Origin: Streptomyces antnestii
Lineage (GTDB): Bacteria; Actinomycetota; Actinomycetes; Streptomycetales; Streptomycetaceae
Direction of reading: 5' to 3'
NCBI RefSeq assembly: GCF_004005495.1
Contig: NZ_RZYA01000010.1
Coordinates: 124,001-188,000, forward strand
Length of the DNA stretch: 64,000 bases
The notes under the pieces were generated by a model. It saw only the letters and a list, made by a program, of their open reading frames with translations. It made no database searches and was not told the origin of the DNA. How positions within the stretch are numbered: position 1 is the first letter of the stretch; the number at the start of each line of letters is the position of its first letter. Below, in pieces: positions 7,384-17,614 of this stretch. A program made the translations under genes and the position numbers.

Positions 7384-9324
7384 CTACTGCTCCTTCGTGA
7401 GGCGGGTGACGCCGGCGACGCGGTAGGCCTCCGCCTCGTCCAGGGTCTCGTTCTCCAGGAGCGCCGCGGCCAGGGCGTCCAACTGGCCGCGGTGGTCGCG
7501 GAGTTTGGTGCAGGCCTCCTCGTAGCACTCGTCGACGATGCGGCGCATCTCGTGGTCGATGGAGTCGAGGGTGTGCGGGGCGGCGGAGAGTCCGTAGGCC
7601 TGCTGGGCGTCGCCGGGCAGGGCGGAGAGGCGGCCGATGCGGTCGCTCATGCCCCAGCGGGCGACCATGCCGCGCGCGATGTTCGTGACCTGTTCGAGGT
7701 CGTTCTCGGCGCCGGTGGTGACGACCCCGTACACGACGTGTTCGGCCGCCATGCCGCCGAGGGCGCCGATGATGCGGCCGCGCAGGTACTCCTCCGTGTA
7801 GGCGTAGCGGTCGACTTCGGGGGTGGAGAGGGTGACGCCGAGGGCGCGGCCGCGCGGCACGATGGTGATCTTGCGGACGGGGTCGGCGCCGGGCTGGAGC
7901 ATGCCGAGCAGGGCGTGGCCGCTCTCGTGGTACGCGGTGCGGCGGCGTTCCTCGTCCGGCATGACCAGCGGCCGTTCGGCGCCCAGCTGGACCTTCTCGA
8001 GGGCCCGGGAGAGGTCGGACTGGGTGACCGATCTCTGCTGCCGTTTGACGGCGAGGAGCGCGGCCTCGTTGGTGAGGTTGGCGAGGTCGGCGCCGGTCAT
8101 GCCGGGGGTCGTGCGGGCGACCTGGGTCAGGTCCACGTCGTCGGCGAGCGGGATCTGCCGGGTGTGGATCTTGAGGATGGCCTCGCGTCCGCCGCGGTCG
8201 GGCGGGCTGACGGTCACGACGCGGTCGAAGCGGCCGGGGCGGGTGAGGGCCGGGTCGAGGACGTCGGCGCGGTTGGTGGCGGCGATGACGATGACGCCCT
8301 CGGAGCCGGAGAAGCCGTCCATCTCGGTGAGGATCTGGTTGAGGGTCTGCTCGCGCTCGTCGTGGCCGCCCATGCCGGAGCCGCCGCCGCGGGCCCGGCC
8401 GATGGTGTCGATCTCGTCGATGAAGATGATCGACGGCGCCACCTTGCGGGCCTCGGCGAAGAGTTCGCGTACGCGGGAGGCGCCGACGCCGACGATCATC
8501 TCGATGAACTCGGAGGCGGACGCGGAGAAGAACGGGACGCCGGCCTCGCCCGCGACGGCCCGGGCCAGCAGGGTCTTGCCGGTTCCGGGCGGGCCCGACA
8601 GGAGGACGCCGCGGGGCATCTTGGCGCCCATCTCGCGGTAGGCGTCGGGATTCTTGAGGAAGTCGACGACGTCGTCGACCTCGCCCGCGACCTCGTCGAT
8701 CCCGGCGACGTCGGCGAACGTGGTGCGTTTCGTGCCGGGGTGCAGCTCGACCGGTTTCGGGGGCTGCTTGCGCCCGAGCATGCCTCCCCCGAAGCCACCG
8801 CCCATGCCGCCCTGCTGCATCCGGCGCGCGATGAAGATCCACAGCACGACGAGCAGCACCATCGGGGCGAGCGAGATGAGGAGGTTGGCGAGGAAGCTGC
8901 GCTCCCGGACGACCGGTTCGGCCGTGACGACGACGTGGTGCTTCTCCAGGTTCACCCAGAGGCTGTCGTCCGCGAAGGACGGGCGCTGGGTCGTGAACTT
9001 GGTGTAGTTGTGGCCGCCGCGCCCGGGCGTGGGCTGCTCCTTCTTGAGCTGCCCCTGGATCGCGTCGCCCTTGGAGTAGATCTTGGTGACGTTGTCGTCG
9101 GCGACCTGCTTGCTGAACTCGGTGTACGAGATCGTCGGCTCGTTGCCCTTGTTGAAGAAGGACAGGGCGAGGTTGGCGATGAGGTAGACGATCAGGGCCG
9201 TGAGGATGAGGCCGCCCCAGCCGCCCGGCATCTTCTTCTTGGGCTTGGAGGGCGGCGGAGGCGGCGCACCCTCGGAGCGCCACGGCTGGTCGGTCCGGTC
9301 GCGCGGGGGTACGGGGTTGGCCAC
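7384..9324 (-). CDS. ftsH: ATP-dependent zinc metalloprotease FtsH
   Basis: Membrane AAA+ protease, 646 aa, that degrades misfolded membrane proteins and short-lived regulators. Two membrane segments (about 37-57 and 144-166) flank an extracytoplasmic domain. AAA+ motifs: Walker A GPPGTGKT 244-251, Walker B FIDEID 301-306, second region of homology NRADVLDPALTRPGRFDR 351-368. The zinc site HESGH is at 466-470. The start is GTG with a purine-rich site upstream. A Pro/Lys-rich N-terminal tail is present. Streptomyces usually carry more than one ftsH; the copy beside ffh is probably the secondary one, an inference from memory of the S. coelicolor order. Confidence 0.95.
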   Translation of the reverse strand: MANPVPPRDRTDQPWRSEGAPPPPPSKPKKKMPGGWGGLILTALIVYLIANLALSFFNKGNEPTISYTEFSKQVADDNVTKIYSKGDAIQGQLKKEQPTPGRGGHNYTKFTTQRPSFADDSLWVNLEKHHVVVTAEPVVRERSFLANLLISLAPMVLLVVLWIFIARRMQQGGMGGGFGGGMLGRKQPPKPVELHPGTKRTTFADVAGIDEVAGEVDDVVDFLKNPDAYREMGAKMPRGVLLSGPPGTGKTLLARAVAGEAGVPFFSASASEFIEMIVGVGASRVRELFAEARKVAPSIIFIDEIDTIGRARGGGSGMGGHDEREQTLNQILTEMDGFSGSEGVIVIAATNRADVLDPALTRPGRFDRVVTVSPPDRGGREAILKIHTRQIPLADDVDLTQVARTTPGMTGADLANLTNEAALLAVKRQQRSVTQSDLSRALEKVQLGAERPLVMPDEERRRTAYHESGHALLGMLQPGADPVRKITIVPRGRALGVTLSTPEVDRYAYTEEYLRGRIIGALGGMAAEHVVYGVVTTGAENDLEQVTNIARGMVARWGMSDRIGRLSALPGDAQQAYGLSAAPHTLDSIDHEMRRIVDECYEEACTKLRDHRGQLDALAAALLENETLDEAEAYRVAGVTRLTKEQ

Positions 9325-9407
9325 GCCTCTCTCCTCCTGCCGTCACGCCTCTCGCTCATGACCGCACACATCCGTGGCCCTTGCCAGTCGGGGACGGGAG
9401 CCTTCCC

Positions 9408-9467
9408 CCGTAGACATGCGTAAGGGGCGCCCGCAATAGCGAGCGCCCCTTACACGTACGTCTACGG
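9408..9467 (-). terminator. Long hairpin downstream of ffh
   Basis: A perfect 11-bp GC-rich stem (9420-9430 with 9443-9453, 12-nt loop) is extended by a second 8-bp inverted segment (9408-9415 with 9460-9467). It lies in the 170-bp gap between the end of ffh and the start of ftsH, both on the minus strand, so it should end ffh transcription. There is no T-run, which is usual for Streptomyces terminators. Confidence 0.75.
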
Positions 9468-9494
9468 AGTCAGCGAGTGACCCGTCAGCCCACG

Positions 9495-11048
9495 TCAGCC
9501 CATGAACTTCTTGAACTCGTCCGGCAGTTCGAACTTCTCGTCCTGAGCGGCGGCCGGCAGGCCGAACGCGTTGCCGCCCTGCTCGGCGGCCTCGCGGCGC
9601 GCGGCCTCCTCGAGCTCCTGCTGCTTGCGCTTCATCGGGTTGCCGGAGCGCTGCTTGCCCTTGGCGGCCTTCTGCTTCTTCTTCTGCCGGCCGGGACCGC
9701 CGCCCATGCCCGGCATCCCGGGCATCCCCGGCATGCCGCCGCCCTGCGCCATGCGGGACATCATCTTGCGGGCCTCCATGAACCGCTCGACGAGGCTCTT
9801 GACGGCGCTGACCTCGACACCGGAGCCCTTGGCGATACGGGCGCGGCGCGAGCCGTTGATGATCGTGGCGTCGGCACGCTCGGCCGGGGTCATCGACTTG
9901 ATGATGGCGGCCGTACGGTCGACGTCACGCTCGTCGAGGTTGTTGATCTGGTCCTTCATCTGCGCCATGCCGGGCAGCATGCCGAGCAGCTTGGAGATGG
10001 AGCCCATCTTCCTGACCTGCTCCATCTGGGCCAGGAAGTCGTCGAGCGTGAAGTCCTGGCCCTTCTTGGAGGCCAGCTTGGAGGCCATCTTCTCGGCCTC
10101 CTGCTGCGAGAAGGTCTGCTCGGCCTTCTCGATCAGCGTGAGCATGTCGCCCATGCCGAGGATGCGGGACGCCATGCGGTCCGGGTGGAACGCGTCGAAG
10201 TCGTCCAGCTTCTCGCCGTTCGAGGCGAACATGACCTGGCGGCCGGTGACGTGCGCGATCGACAGGGCGGCACCACCACGGGCGTCACCGTCGAGCTTGG
10301 AGAGCACGACACCGTCGAAGCCGACGCCGTCGCGGAAGGCCTCGGCCGTGTTGACCGCGTCCTGACCGATCATGGCGTCGACGACGAAGAGGACCTCGTC
10401 GGGCGAGACGGCGTCGCGGATGTCCGCGGCCTGCTGCATCAGCTCCTGGTCGATACCCAGGCGGCCGGCGGTGTCGACGATGACGACGTCGTACTGCTTC
10501 TGCCGGGCGAACTCGATCGAGTCCTTGGCGACCTGGACGGGGTCGCCCACGCCGTTGCCCGGCTCGGGGGCGAAAATGCCGACGCCGGCGCGCTCGGCGA
10601 CGACGCTCAGCTGGTTCACGGCGTTCGGGCGCTGGAGGTCACAGGCGACGAGCAGCGGCGCGTGACCCTGCCCCTTCAGCCAGTGGCCGAGCTTTCCGGC
10701 GAGGGTCGTCTTACCGGCACCCTGCAGACCCGCGAGCATGATCACGGACGGCGGGTTCTTGGCGAACCGCAGGCGCCGGGTCTCGCCGCCGAGGATGCCG
10801 ATGAGCTCCTCGTTGACGATCTTGATGACCTGCTGGGCGGGGTTCAGTGCCTGCGAGACCTCCGCGCCGGCCGCACGCTCCTTGACCTGCTTGATGAAGG
10901 CGCGGACGACGGGCAGCGCCACGTCCGCTTCGAGCAGGGCGATACGGATCTCGCGCGCCGTGGCGTCGATGTCCGCCTCGCTGAGGCGCCCCTTGCCGCG
11001 GAGGTTCTTGAATGTCGCTGCGAGGCGGTCGGAAAGAGTGTCGAACAC
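9495..11048 (-). CDS. ffh: Signal recognition particle protein Ffh (SRP54)
   Basis: GTPase subunit of the signal recognition particle, 517 aa, that binds signal sequences and 4.5S RNA and targets ribosomes to FtsY. N domain (1-85), G domain with P-loop GLQGAGKTT (about 104-112), DTAGR (about 190), and the SKLDGDARGGAALS segment. The C-terminal M domain is methionine-rich, with the MPGMPGMPGM stretch near 425-440, followed by a Lys-rich region and a short tail. GTG at 11048 was chosen because homologues start V/M-FDTLSDRL; a spurious upstream ATG extends the frame by 29 codons. The gap to glnD is 126 bp. Confidence 0.97.
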   Translation of the reverse strand: MFDTLSDRLAATFKNLRGKGRLSEADIDATAREIRIALLEADVALPVVRAFIKQVKERAAGAEVSQALNPAQQVIKIVNEELIGILGGETRRLRFAKNPPSVIMLAGLQGAGKTTLAGKLGHWLKGQGHAPLLVACDLQRPNAVNQLSVVAERAGVGIFAPEPGNGVGDPVQVAKDSIEFARQKQYDVVIVDTAGRLGIDQELMQQAADIRDAVSPDEVLFVVDAMIGQDAVNTAEAFRDGVGFDGVVLSKLDGDARGGAALSIAHVTGRQVMFASNGEKLDDFDAFHPDRMASRILGMGDMLTLIEKAEQTFSQQEAEKMASKLASKKGQDFTLDDFLAQMEQVRKMGSISKLLGMLPGMAQMKDQINNLDERDVDRTAAIIKSMTPAERADATIINGSRRARIAKGSGVEVSAVKSLVERFMEARKMMSRMAQGGGMPGMPGMPGMGGGPGRQKKKQKAAKGKQRSGNPMKRKQQELEEAARREAAEQGGNAFGLPAAAQDEKFELPDEFKKFMG

Positions 11049-11174
11049 GGCGGTCGCGAATCCTCGGGTTGAAGGGCGGGCGGACAGGTCGTCCTCCAGG
11101 GTATCCGGAGGTGTCCAGTGGGGTCTCCACCCCATTCGTACGAAGCCGTCCCTGGGGCGGACCTCACCTGCCCT

Positions 11175-13646
11175 CTACTCCCGCAGCGCCCCTTCCAGCG
11201 CACGCGCCACAGAGGCCGCGTCCGCCTCGGGGAGCGCGGCGCCGTCCGCCCGCGTGACATAGAACGCGTCCACGGCGTTCGACCCGAGCGTCGACACGTG
11301 CGCGGACCGCACCCGCACATCCGCCGTCTCGAGAGCCCTGCCGATCCGGTGCAGCAGGCCCGGGGCGTCCTGCGCCCGCACCTCGATCACCGTCGCGTGC
11401 CGGGAGGCGTCGGAGGCGACGGTGACCCGGGGCGGCGGCGGCACGGTGCCGCGCCGCCGCGGGTAGGCGGCGTCGCGTTCGGCGAGCCGGGCGGCGATGT
11501 CCAGGGAGCCGTCGAGCGCCCGTACGAGGTCCGTGCGCAGCCGGGCGGCCTGGGGCAGGGATCCGTACTCGGCGGCGACCCGCCAGTCGAGGAGCAGGGC
11601 CGTGCCCGGCACCTGGGCGGGCAGGTCGAGGGTGCGCAGCTCCGCCGTGCGGACGGTGAGCCGGTGCAGGGCGAGGACCCCGGCGACGGCGGGCAGCACG
11701 CCGGGCTGGTCGGGGACGGCGATGAGCAGTTCGACGCCGAGCGGCTCCGGGTCGGCGGGAGCGGCCTCGCCGGCCGGGGCCTCGGTCTGGGCCCGCAGGG
11801 ACAGCACCGGGCCGCCCGTGCGGAACGCCTCCACGGCCAGCCGCTCCTGTTCGGCCGTCGGCTCTGCCTCGGCCGGACCCTCTCCCGCGCCCGTGGCCTC
11901 GCCCGAGAGGACCGCGGCGACCCTCCTGACCAGGTCGCTGACGAGTGACCCGCGCCACGACGACCAGGCGGCGGGCCCGGTCGCGAGGGCGTCCGCCTCC
12001 GTCAGCGCGTGCAGCAGTTCGAGCGTCCCCACGGATCCGACGGCGTCCGCGACGGCCCGCACCGTAGCCGGGTCCTCCAGGTCGCGCCGCGTCGCCGTCT
12101 CGATGAGCAGCAGGTGGTGGCGTACGAGGGTGGCGACGACGGTGACGTCGGTGCGGTCGAAGCCGATGCGCGCGGCCACGTCCCTCGCGATGGTCTCGCC
12201 GGCCACGGAGTGGTCGCCGGGCCAGCCCTTGCCGATGTCGTGCAGGAGCGCGGCGACGAGCAGCAGGTCGGGGCGGCCGACGCGGCGCGTGAGGTCGGCG
12301 GCGCGTACGGCCGTCTCGACGAGGTGCCGGTCGACGGTCCAGGTGTGCACGGCGTTGCGCTGGGGCCGGCACCGCACCCGCTCCCAGTCGGGCAGCAGCC
12401 GCGTGATCAGGCCCTCGGCCTCCAGCGCTTCCCACACCTCGACGGTGGGCCGCCCCGCGCCGAGCAGCGTGACGAGCTGTTCGCGGGCCTCGGCGGGCCA
12501 CGGCGTGGGCAGGGGCCGTGCGGCGGCGGCCATCCTGCGGACGGCGTGCAGGGACAGCGGGAGTCCGGCCTGGGCGGCGGCAGCGGCGGCGCGCAGCGGG
12601 AGGACGGGGTCGCGCTCGGGCCGGGCGGCGCGGGCGAGTACCGCCTCGCCGTCCTGCTCGACGACGCCTTCGGCGAGCGGCGAGCGCTCGGTGACCGGTT
12701 TGGTGCCGCCGCCGAGCATGGCCCGCAGCCGGGGCCGCACGGACCGTGACGTGAGGACTCGGCCGACCTCGCGCCAGGTGACGTCGCTGGCGTAGGACAC
12801 GGTGCGCGCGGCCTCGTAGACCTGACGGAGCAGGGTGTCGGCGTCGAGGAGGCCGAGTCCGGCGGCGACCTGGTCCTGTTCCTGGAGGGCGAGGCGGTCG
12901 GTGGCGCGGCCGGTGGCCAGGTGGAGTGCGTCGCGTACGTCGAGGAGGCGGCGGCGCGCGTCGTCGAGGCCTTCCCTGGGGGCGTCCGCGAGCCAGGAAG
13001 CGGCGACGGCGCGCAGCGCGGTGGCGTCCCTGAGCCCGCCCCTGGCCTCCTTGAGGTCGGGTTCGAGGAGGTACTGCAACTCGCCCTGGCGCTCGGCCCG
13101 TTCCTCGCACAGCTCGCGCAGTTCGGGCAGCCGTTTCGGTGCCTGGTTGCGCCAGTCGGCGAGGACGGCGGTGCGCAGGCCCGCCGTCAGTCCGGGGTCC
13201 CCCGCGAGGTGCCGGGCGTCGAGGAGCCCGAGCTGCACCTTGATGTCCTCGCCCGCGGTCCTACGGGCCTCGGCCGGTGTGCGGACGGAGTGGTCGAGGG
13301 CGAGCCCGAGGTCCCACACGGGGTACCAGACGCGGTCGGCGAGCGAGGCGACGGCGCCGGGGTCCGCGTTGCCGTCGTGCAGGAGCAGCAGGTCGAGGTC
13401 GCTGCGCGGGGAGAGCTCGCCGCGTCCGTAGCCGCCGACGGCGACGAGGGACACTCCCGTGAGCGCGCCCGCCCCGGCGTCGAACAGGGCGGCGAGCCAG
13501 TCGTCGGTCAGTCCGGCGAGCGCGGCACGGCGCGGCGGCCCGGGCCGCGTCTCCCCCTGGAGGAGCCGCAGCCGGGCCGCCGCGTAGCCGCTGGGTGCCG
13601 ACTTGTCGTCGTCCGGTTTGTCGGTCTGCACTTCCACACTCGTCAC
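11175..13646 (-). CDS. glnD: PII nucleotidyltransferase GlnD
   Basis: Bifunctional enzyme that modifies and demodifies the PII protein GlnK in response to nitrogen status; in S. coelicolor GlnD adenylylates GlnK rather than uridylylating it (established for that species). 823 aa. Nucleotidyltransferase motif GGYGRGELSPRSDLDLLLL at about 71-89 with the DxD pair, central HD phosphohydrolase domain (HDIGKGWPGDHS), and two C-terminal ACT domains (VPDQPGVLPAVAGVL and RAQDAPGLLHRIGRAL). GTG at 13646 is preceded by GAGAGGAG at good spacing. Last gene of amtB-glnK-glnD, 36 bp after glnK. Confidence 0.96.
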   Translation of the reverse strand: MTSVEVQTDKPDDDKSAPSGYAAARLRLLQGETRPGPPRRAALAGLTDDWLAALFDAGAGALTGVSLVAVGGYGRGELSPRSDLDLLLLHDGNADPGAVASLADRVWYPVWDLGLALDHSVRTPAEARRTAGEDIKVQLGLLDARHLAGDPGLTAGLRTAVLADWRNQAPKRLPELRELCEERAERQGELQYLLEPDLKEARGGLRDATALRAVAASWLADAPREGLDDARRRLLDVRDALHLATGRATDRLALQEQDQVAAGLGLLDADTLLRQVYEAARTVSYASDVTWREVGRVLTSRSVRPRLRAMLGGGTKPVTERSPLAEGVVEQDGEAVLARAARPERDPVLPLRAAAAAAQAGLPLSLHAVRRMAAAARPLPTPWPAEAREQLVTLLGAGRPTVEVWEALEAEGLITRLLPDWERVRCRPQRNAVHTWTVDRHLVETAVRAADLTRRVGRPDLLLVAALLHDIGKGWPGDHSVAGETIARDVAARIGFDRTDVTVVATLVRHHLLLIETATRRDLEDPATVRAVADAVGSVGTLELLHALTEADALATGPAAWSSWRGSLVSDLVRRVAAVLSGEATGAGEGPAEAEPTAEQERLAVEAFRTGGPVLSLRAQTEAPAGEAAPADPEPLGVELLIAVPDQPGVLPAVAGVLALHRLTVRTAELRTLDLPAQVPGTALLLDWRVAAEYGSLPQAARLRTDLVRALDGSLDIAARLAERDAAYPRRRGTVPPPPRVTVASDASRHATVIEVRAQDAPGLLHRIGRALETADVRVRSAHVSTLGSNAVDAFYVTRADGAALPEADAASVARALEGALRE

Positions 13647-13682
13647 CCAGCGACTCCTCTCATGCAAGTACAGCGCGTCCGA

Positions 13683-14017
13683 TTACAGCGCGTCCGGTCC
13701 GCGTTCACCGGTGCGGACCCTGACCGCCGTCTCGACCGGGACGGCCCAGACCTTGCCGTCCCCGATCTTGCCGGTCCGTGCGGCCTTGACCACGACATCG
13801 ACGAGCTGTTCGGCGTCGTCGTCCTCGACCAGTACCTCTATGCGGATCTTCGGTACGAGGTCGACGGTGTACTCGGCGCCGCGGTAGACCTCGGTGTGGC
13901 CGCGCTGGCGGCCGTAGCCGCTGGCCTCGGTGACGGTCAGGCCCTGGACGCCGAAGGCCTGGAGGGCTTCCTTGATCTCGTCGAGCCGGTGCGGCTTGAC
14001 GACGGCCGTGATGAGCT

Positions 14018-14021
<4 letters not shown>
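13683..14021 (-). CDS. glnK: Nitrogen regulatory PII protein GlnK
   Basis: 112-aa trimeric PII signalling protein that senses ATP/ADP and 2-oxoglutarate and controls AmtB. The T-loop (about 37-55) carries the modifiable Tyr51 in YRGAEYTVD. The B-loop TGKIGDGKVWA follows at about 83-93. The start codon overlaps the amtB stop in ATGA, so glnK is coupled to amtB. Modification by the downstream GlnD gene product is expected. Regulated with amtB by the GlnR box ahead of that gene. Confidence 0.97.
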
Positions 14022-15370
<1,349 letters not shown>

Positions 15371-15466
15371 CGGCGTCTCCTCGTCGTTGGTACGGCCCCG
15401 TGCGGGCGAAGCCTGTGCGGTCAAGAGGGGTGGGCCGGTTATGCGCCATGAGACTGGCGCAGCGCG

Positions 15467-15504
15467 GTTTCCGTGGACGCCCCTCGATGTTTCGCCGCAG
15501 TGAC
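15467..15504 (-). promoter_or_regulatory. GlnR box upstream of amtB
   Basis: On the minus strand the sequence reads GTCAC-n6-GAAAC-n6-GGGCG-n6-GAAAC, which fits the actinobacterial GlnR pattern gTnAc-n6-GaAAc repeated twice with exact 6-nt spacers; only the third element is degenerate. It lies 97-134 bp upstream of the amtB start. A further weaker half-site (GTAAC) lies about 20 bp farther upstream. GlnR is the OmpR-type activator of amtB in Streptomyces (established). The rest of the 303-bp gap 15371-15673 shows no gene. Confidence 0.85.
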
Positions 15505-15673
15505 GAAGACGTCGTGCGTGTTACGCGTCAATGAACTGCCGGATGCCGGGCGGGACGGTCGTTACCGTGACGCGACCGGCGGGAACCGGCCGCGGCGGGC
15601 CGTCCGGTCGGCCTGGCGCGGGGGAGCCGGGTCGGGCTGTCCGGGACGGGCCGGCCGCGGCCGGGGACCGGGG

Positions 15674-17146
15674 TCAGACCGCTTCGGCTGTCTCGGGCAG
15701 GTGGATGGCGAGCTGGTCGGTGAGGTGCGCGACCTCGGCGACGTCCCCGAAGTCACGGACCGCGGTGTCGACGGTCTTGCGGATCCGGGTGTTGACCCGC
15801 TCGGAGCGGACCTTCTTGGCGATCACCATGGCCTGCTCGGCCAGCACCGTGGACTGCTCGGGCTCGCGCTGGAGCAGATGCACGGTGGCCATCCCGATCA
15901 GGTTCAGCGCGTACGACCGCTGGTGCTCGGAGTCCTTCCCGAAAAGCTCGACGGCCCGCCGCATCAGGGGCTCGGACATCGAGGCGTACGTGGGGCTGCG
16001 GCCCGCCACATAGGCGAGGTCGCGGTACGAGTGGGAGTTCTCCCCGTGCAGCTCGGCCTCGGAGAAGAAGCGGATCCAGTCGGGGTCCGGCTCGTCCCAG
16101 TCGTCGGCGTCGTGGAACGTCTCCTCGGCCATCCGCACGGCCCGCTTGCACTTGCCGGGCTGCCCGATGTTCGCGTACGCGCGGGCCTCCATCGCATACA
16201 GCATGGCCTGGGTCCGCGGACTGGCGCAGTCCCGACTGCCGTACTGGGCGAGATGGATCAGTTCGAGCGCGTCGTCGGGCCTGCCGAGGTGGATCATCTG
16301 CCGGCTCATGGAGGAGAGGATGTACGAGCCGAGCGGCTTGTCGCCGGCTTCCTTGGCGGCGTGCAGGGCGAGGACGAAGTACTTCTGGGCGGTGGGCTGG
16401 AGGCCCACGTCGTAGCTCATCCAGCCCGCCAGCTCGGCCAGTTCGGCCGCGACCTTGAAGAGGCGCTTCGTGGTGGCCTCGGCCTGTGGCTCCTGCAGCA
16501 GGTCGGTCACCTCGTGCAGCTGGCCGACGACGGCCTTGCGGCGCAGCCCGCCGCCGCACTGGGCGTCCCACTGACGGAACATGACCGTCGTGGACTCCAG
16601 GAGGTCGAGCTCGGGCTTCGAGAGCCGGTGGCCGCGGCCCAGGGCCGAGGGGTCCGGCTCCGCCACCGGAGTGCCGGGCGTGGGCACGAGCCAGCGCTGC
16701 ATGGGCTCGATGAGGGCGGGGCCCGCGGAGAGCGCGAGGGCGCTGCCGAGGAAGCCGCGCCGCGCCAGCATCAGGTCACTGCGGGAGAACTCGCCGATCA
16801 GGGCCACGGTCTGCGGACCAGTCCACGGCAGGTCGACGCCGGACACGGAGGGCGACTGGTGCGCGGCGCGCAGCCCGAGGTCCTCGACGGCGACGACGCA
16901 GCCGAAGCGCTCGGAGAACAGCTCGGACAGGATCCGCGGGATCGGCTCGCGCGGATTCTCCCCGTCGAGCCAGCGGCGTACGCGCGAGGTGTCCGTGGAG
17001 ATGTGGTTGGCGCCCAACTGGCGGGCACGCCGGTTCACTTGGCGTGCCAGCTCGCCCTTGGACCAGCCGCTGCGCAGGAACCAAGAGCTCAGCAGCTCGT
17101 TGGGGAGCTTCTCAGCGTTCGTCACGCTTCCGTCGCTGCCGCCCAC
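15674..17146 (-). CDS. nsdA: Negative regulator of differentiation NsdA
   Basis: 490-aa protein matching NsdA, which in S. coelicolor represses sporulation and antibiotic production (known from mutants). The N-terminal 80 residues look like a helix-turn-helix region (WSKGELARQVNRRARQLG, then TSRVRRWLDGENP). The rest is helical with TPR-like repeats (ALELIHLAQYG, AMEARAYANIGQPGKCKRAVRMAEE, ALNLIGMATVHLL). The mechanism is not established. The start is GTG at 17146 with a G-rich stretch upstream; a second in-frame GTG seven codons in is possible. It is transcribed alone, with a 468-bp gap upstream and 303 bp to amtB. Confidence 0.93.
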   Translation of the reverse strand: MGGSDGSVTNAEKLPNELLSSWFLRSGWSKGELARQVNRRARQLGANHISTDTSRVRRWLDGENPREPIPRILSELFSERFGCVVAVEDLGLRAAHQSPSVSGVDLPWTGPQTVALIGEFSRSDLMLARRGFLGSALALSAGPALIEPMQRWLVPTPGTPVAEPDPSALGRGHRLSKPELDLLESTTVMFRQWDAQCGGGLRRKAVVGQLHEVTDLLQEPQAEATTKRLFKVAAELAELAGWMSYDVGLQPTAQKYFVLALHAAKEAGDKPLGSYILSSMSRQMIHLGRPDDALELIHLAQYGSRDCASPRTQAMLYAMEARAYANIGQPGKCKRAVRMAEETFHDADDWDEPDPDWIRFFSEAELHGENSHSYRDLAYVAGRSPTYASMSEPLMRRAVELFGKDSEHQRSYALNLIGMATVHLLQREPEQSTVLAEQAMVIAKKVRSERVNTRIRKTVDTAVRDFGDVAEVAHLTDQLAIHLPETAEAV

Positions 17147-17614
17147 TGGAACGCCCCCATCCCTGAAGCCACCTCTTCGCCACCCCGCCGTTGCGCGGTG
17201 CGACGTGTGCCAAGCCCTACCAGCATGCCGTCAACCACGGCCGCCCGTCCGGCAGTTGTCACTCCTCGAACAGGAAACCGACTTGCCTGCGGCATACCCA
17301 AAATTGCATGTGTTCCCGGGGCTTGTGTACCGAAAGTAATCCTACGATCACCCCTCCGGCCATGGCGAACCCGGAAACGCCACCATTCGCCACCCCTTCG
17401 AATGAACTGGGGGAGCGCGACACACGATTCACTTGACATAGGACGGCCGAAAGTGGGCGGAGCGGTGTACGCCGGGGCGCGCGACACCGGGCGCACCACC
17501 CCCAAGTGACGTGACGCCGCCCCGAGCCGGTGGTTCACGACCTCGACCGCAGCAGAGGGTCACGATCCGATTCCGTCTCGTAACCACCGGTGCGCAGGAC
17601 CCGTTGGAGGGGGC
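17147..17614 (-). promoter_or_regulatory. nsdA upstream region, no gene seen
   Basis: 468-bp gap between the divergently transcribed nsdA and the primase-like gene, lower in GC than its surroundings around 17240-17440. It holds an imperfect palindrome at 17336-17351 (GTGATC-n4-GATTAC on the minus strand). Inside it is TAGGAT, a good -10 sequence for nsdA, but no convincing -35 element is seen. A TTGACA at about 17433 points the other way and lacks a matching -10. No open frame here has both a ribosome binding site and plausible codon use. Confidence 0.4.
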
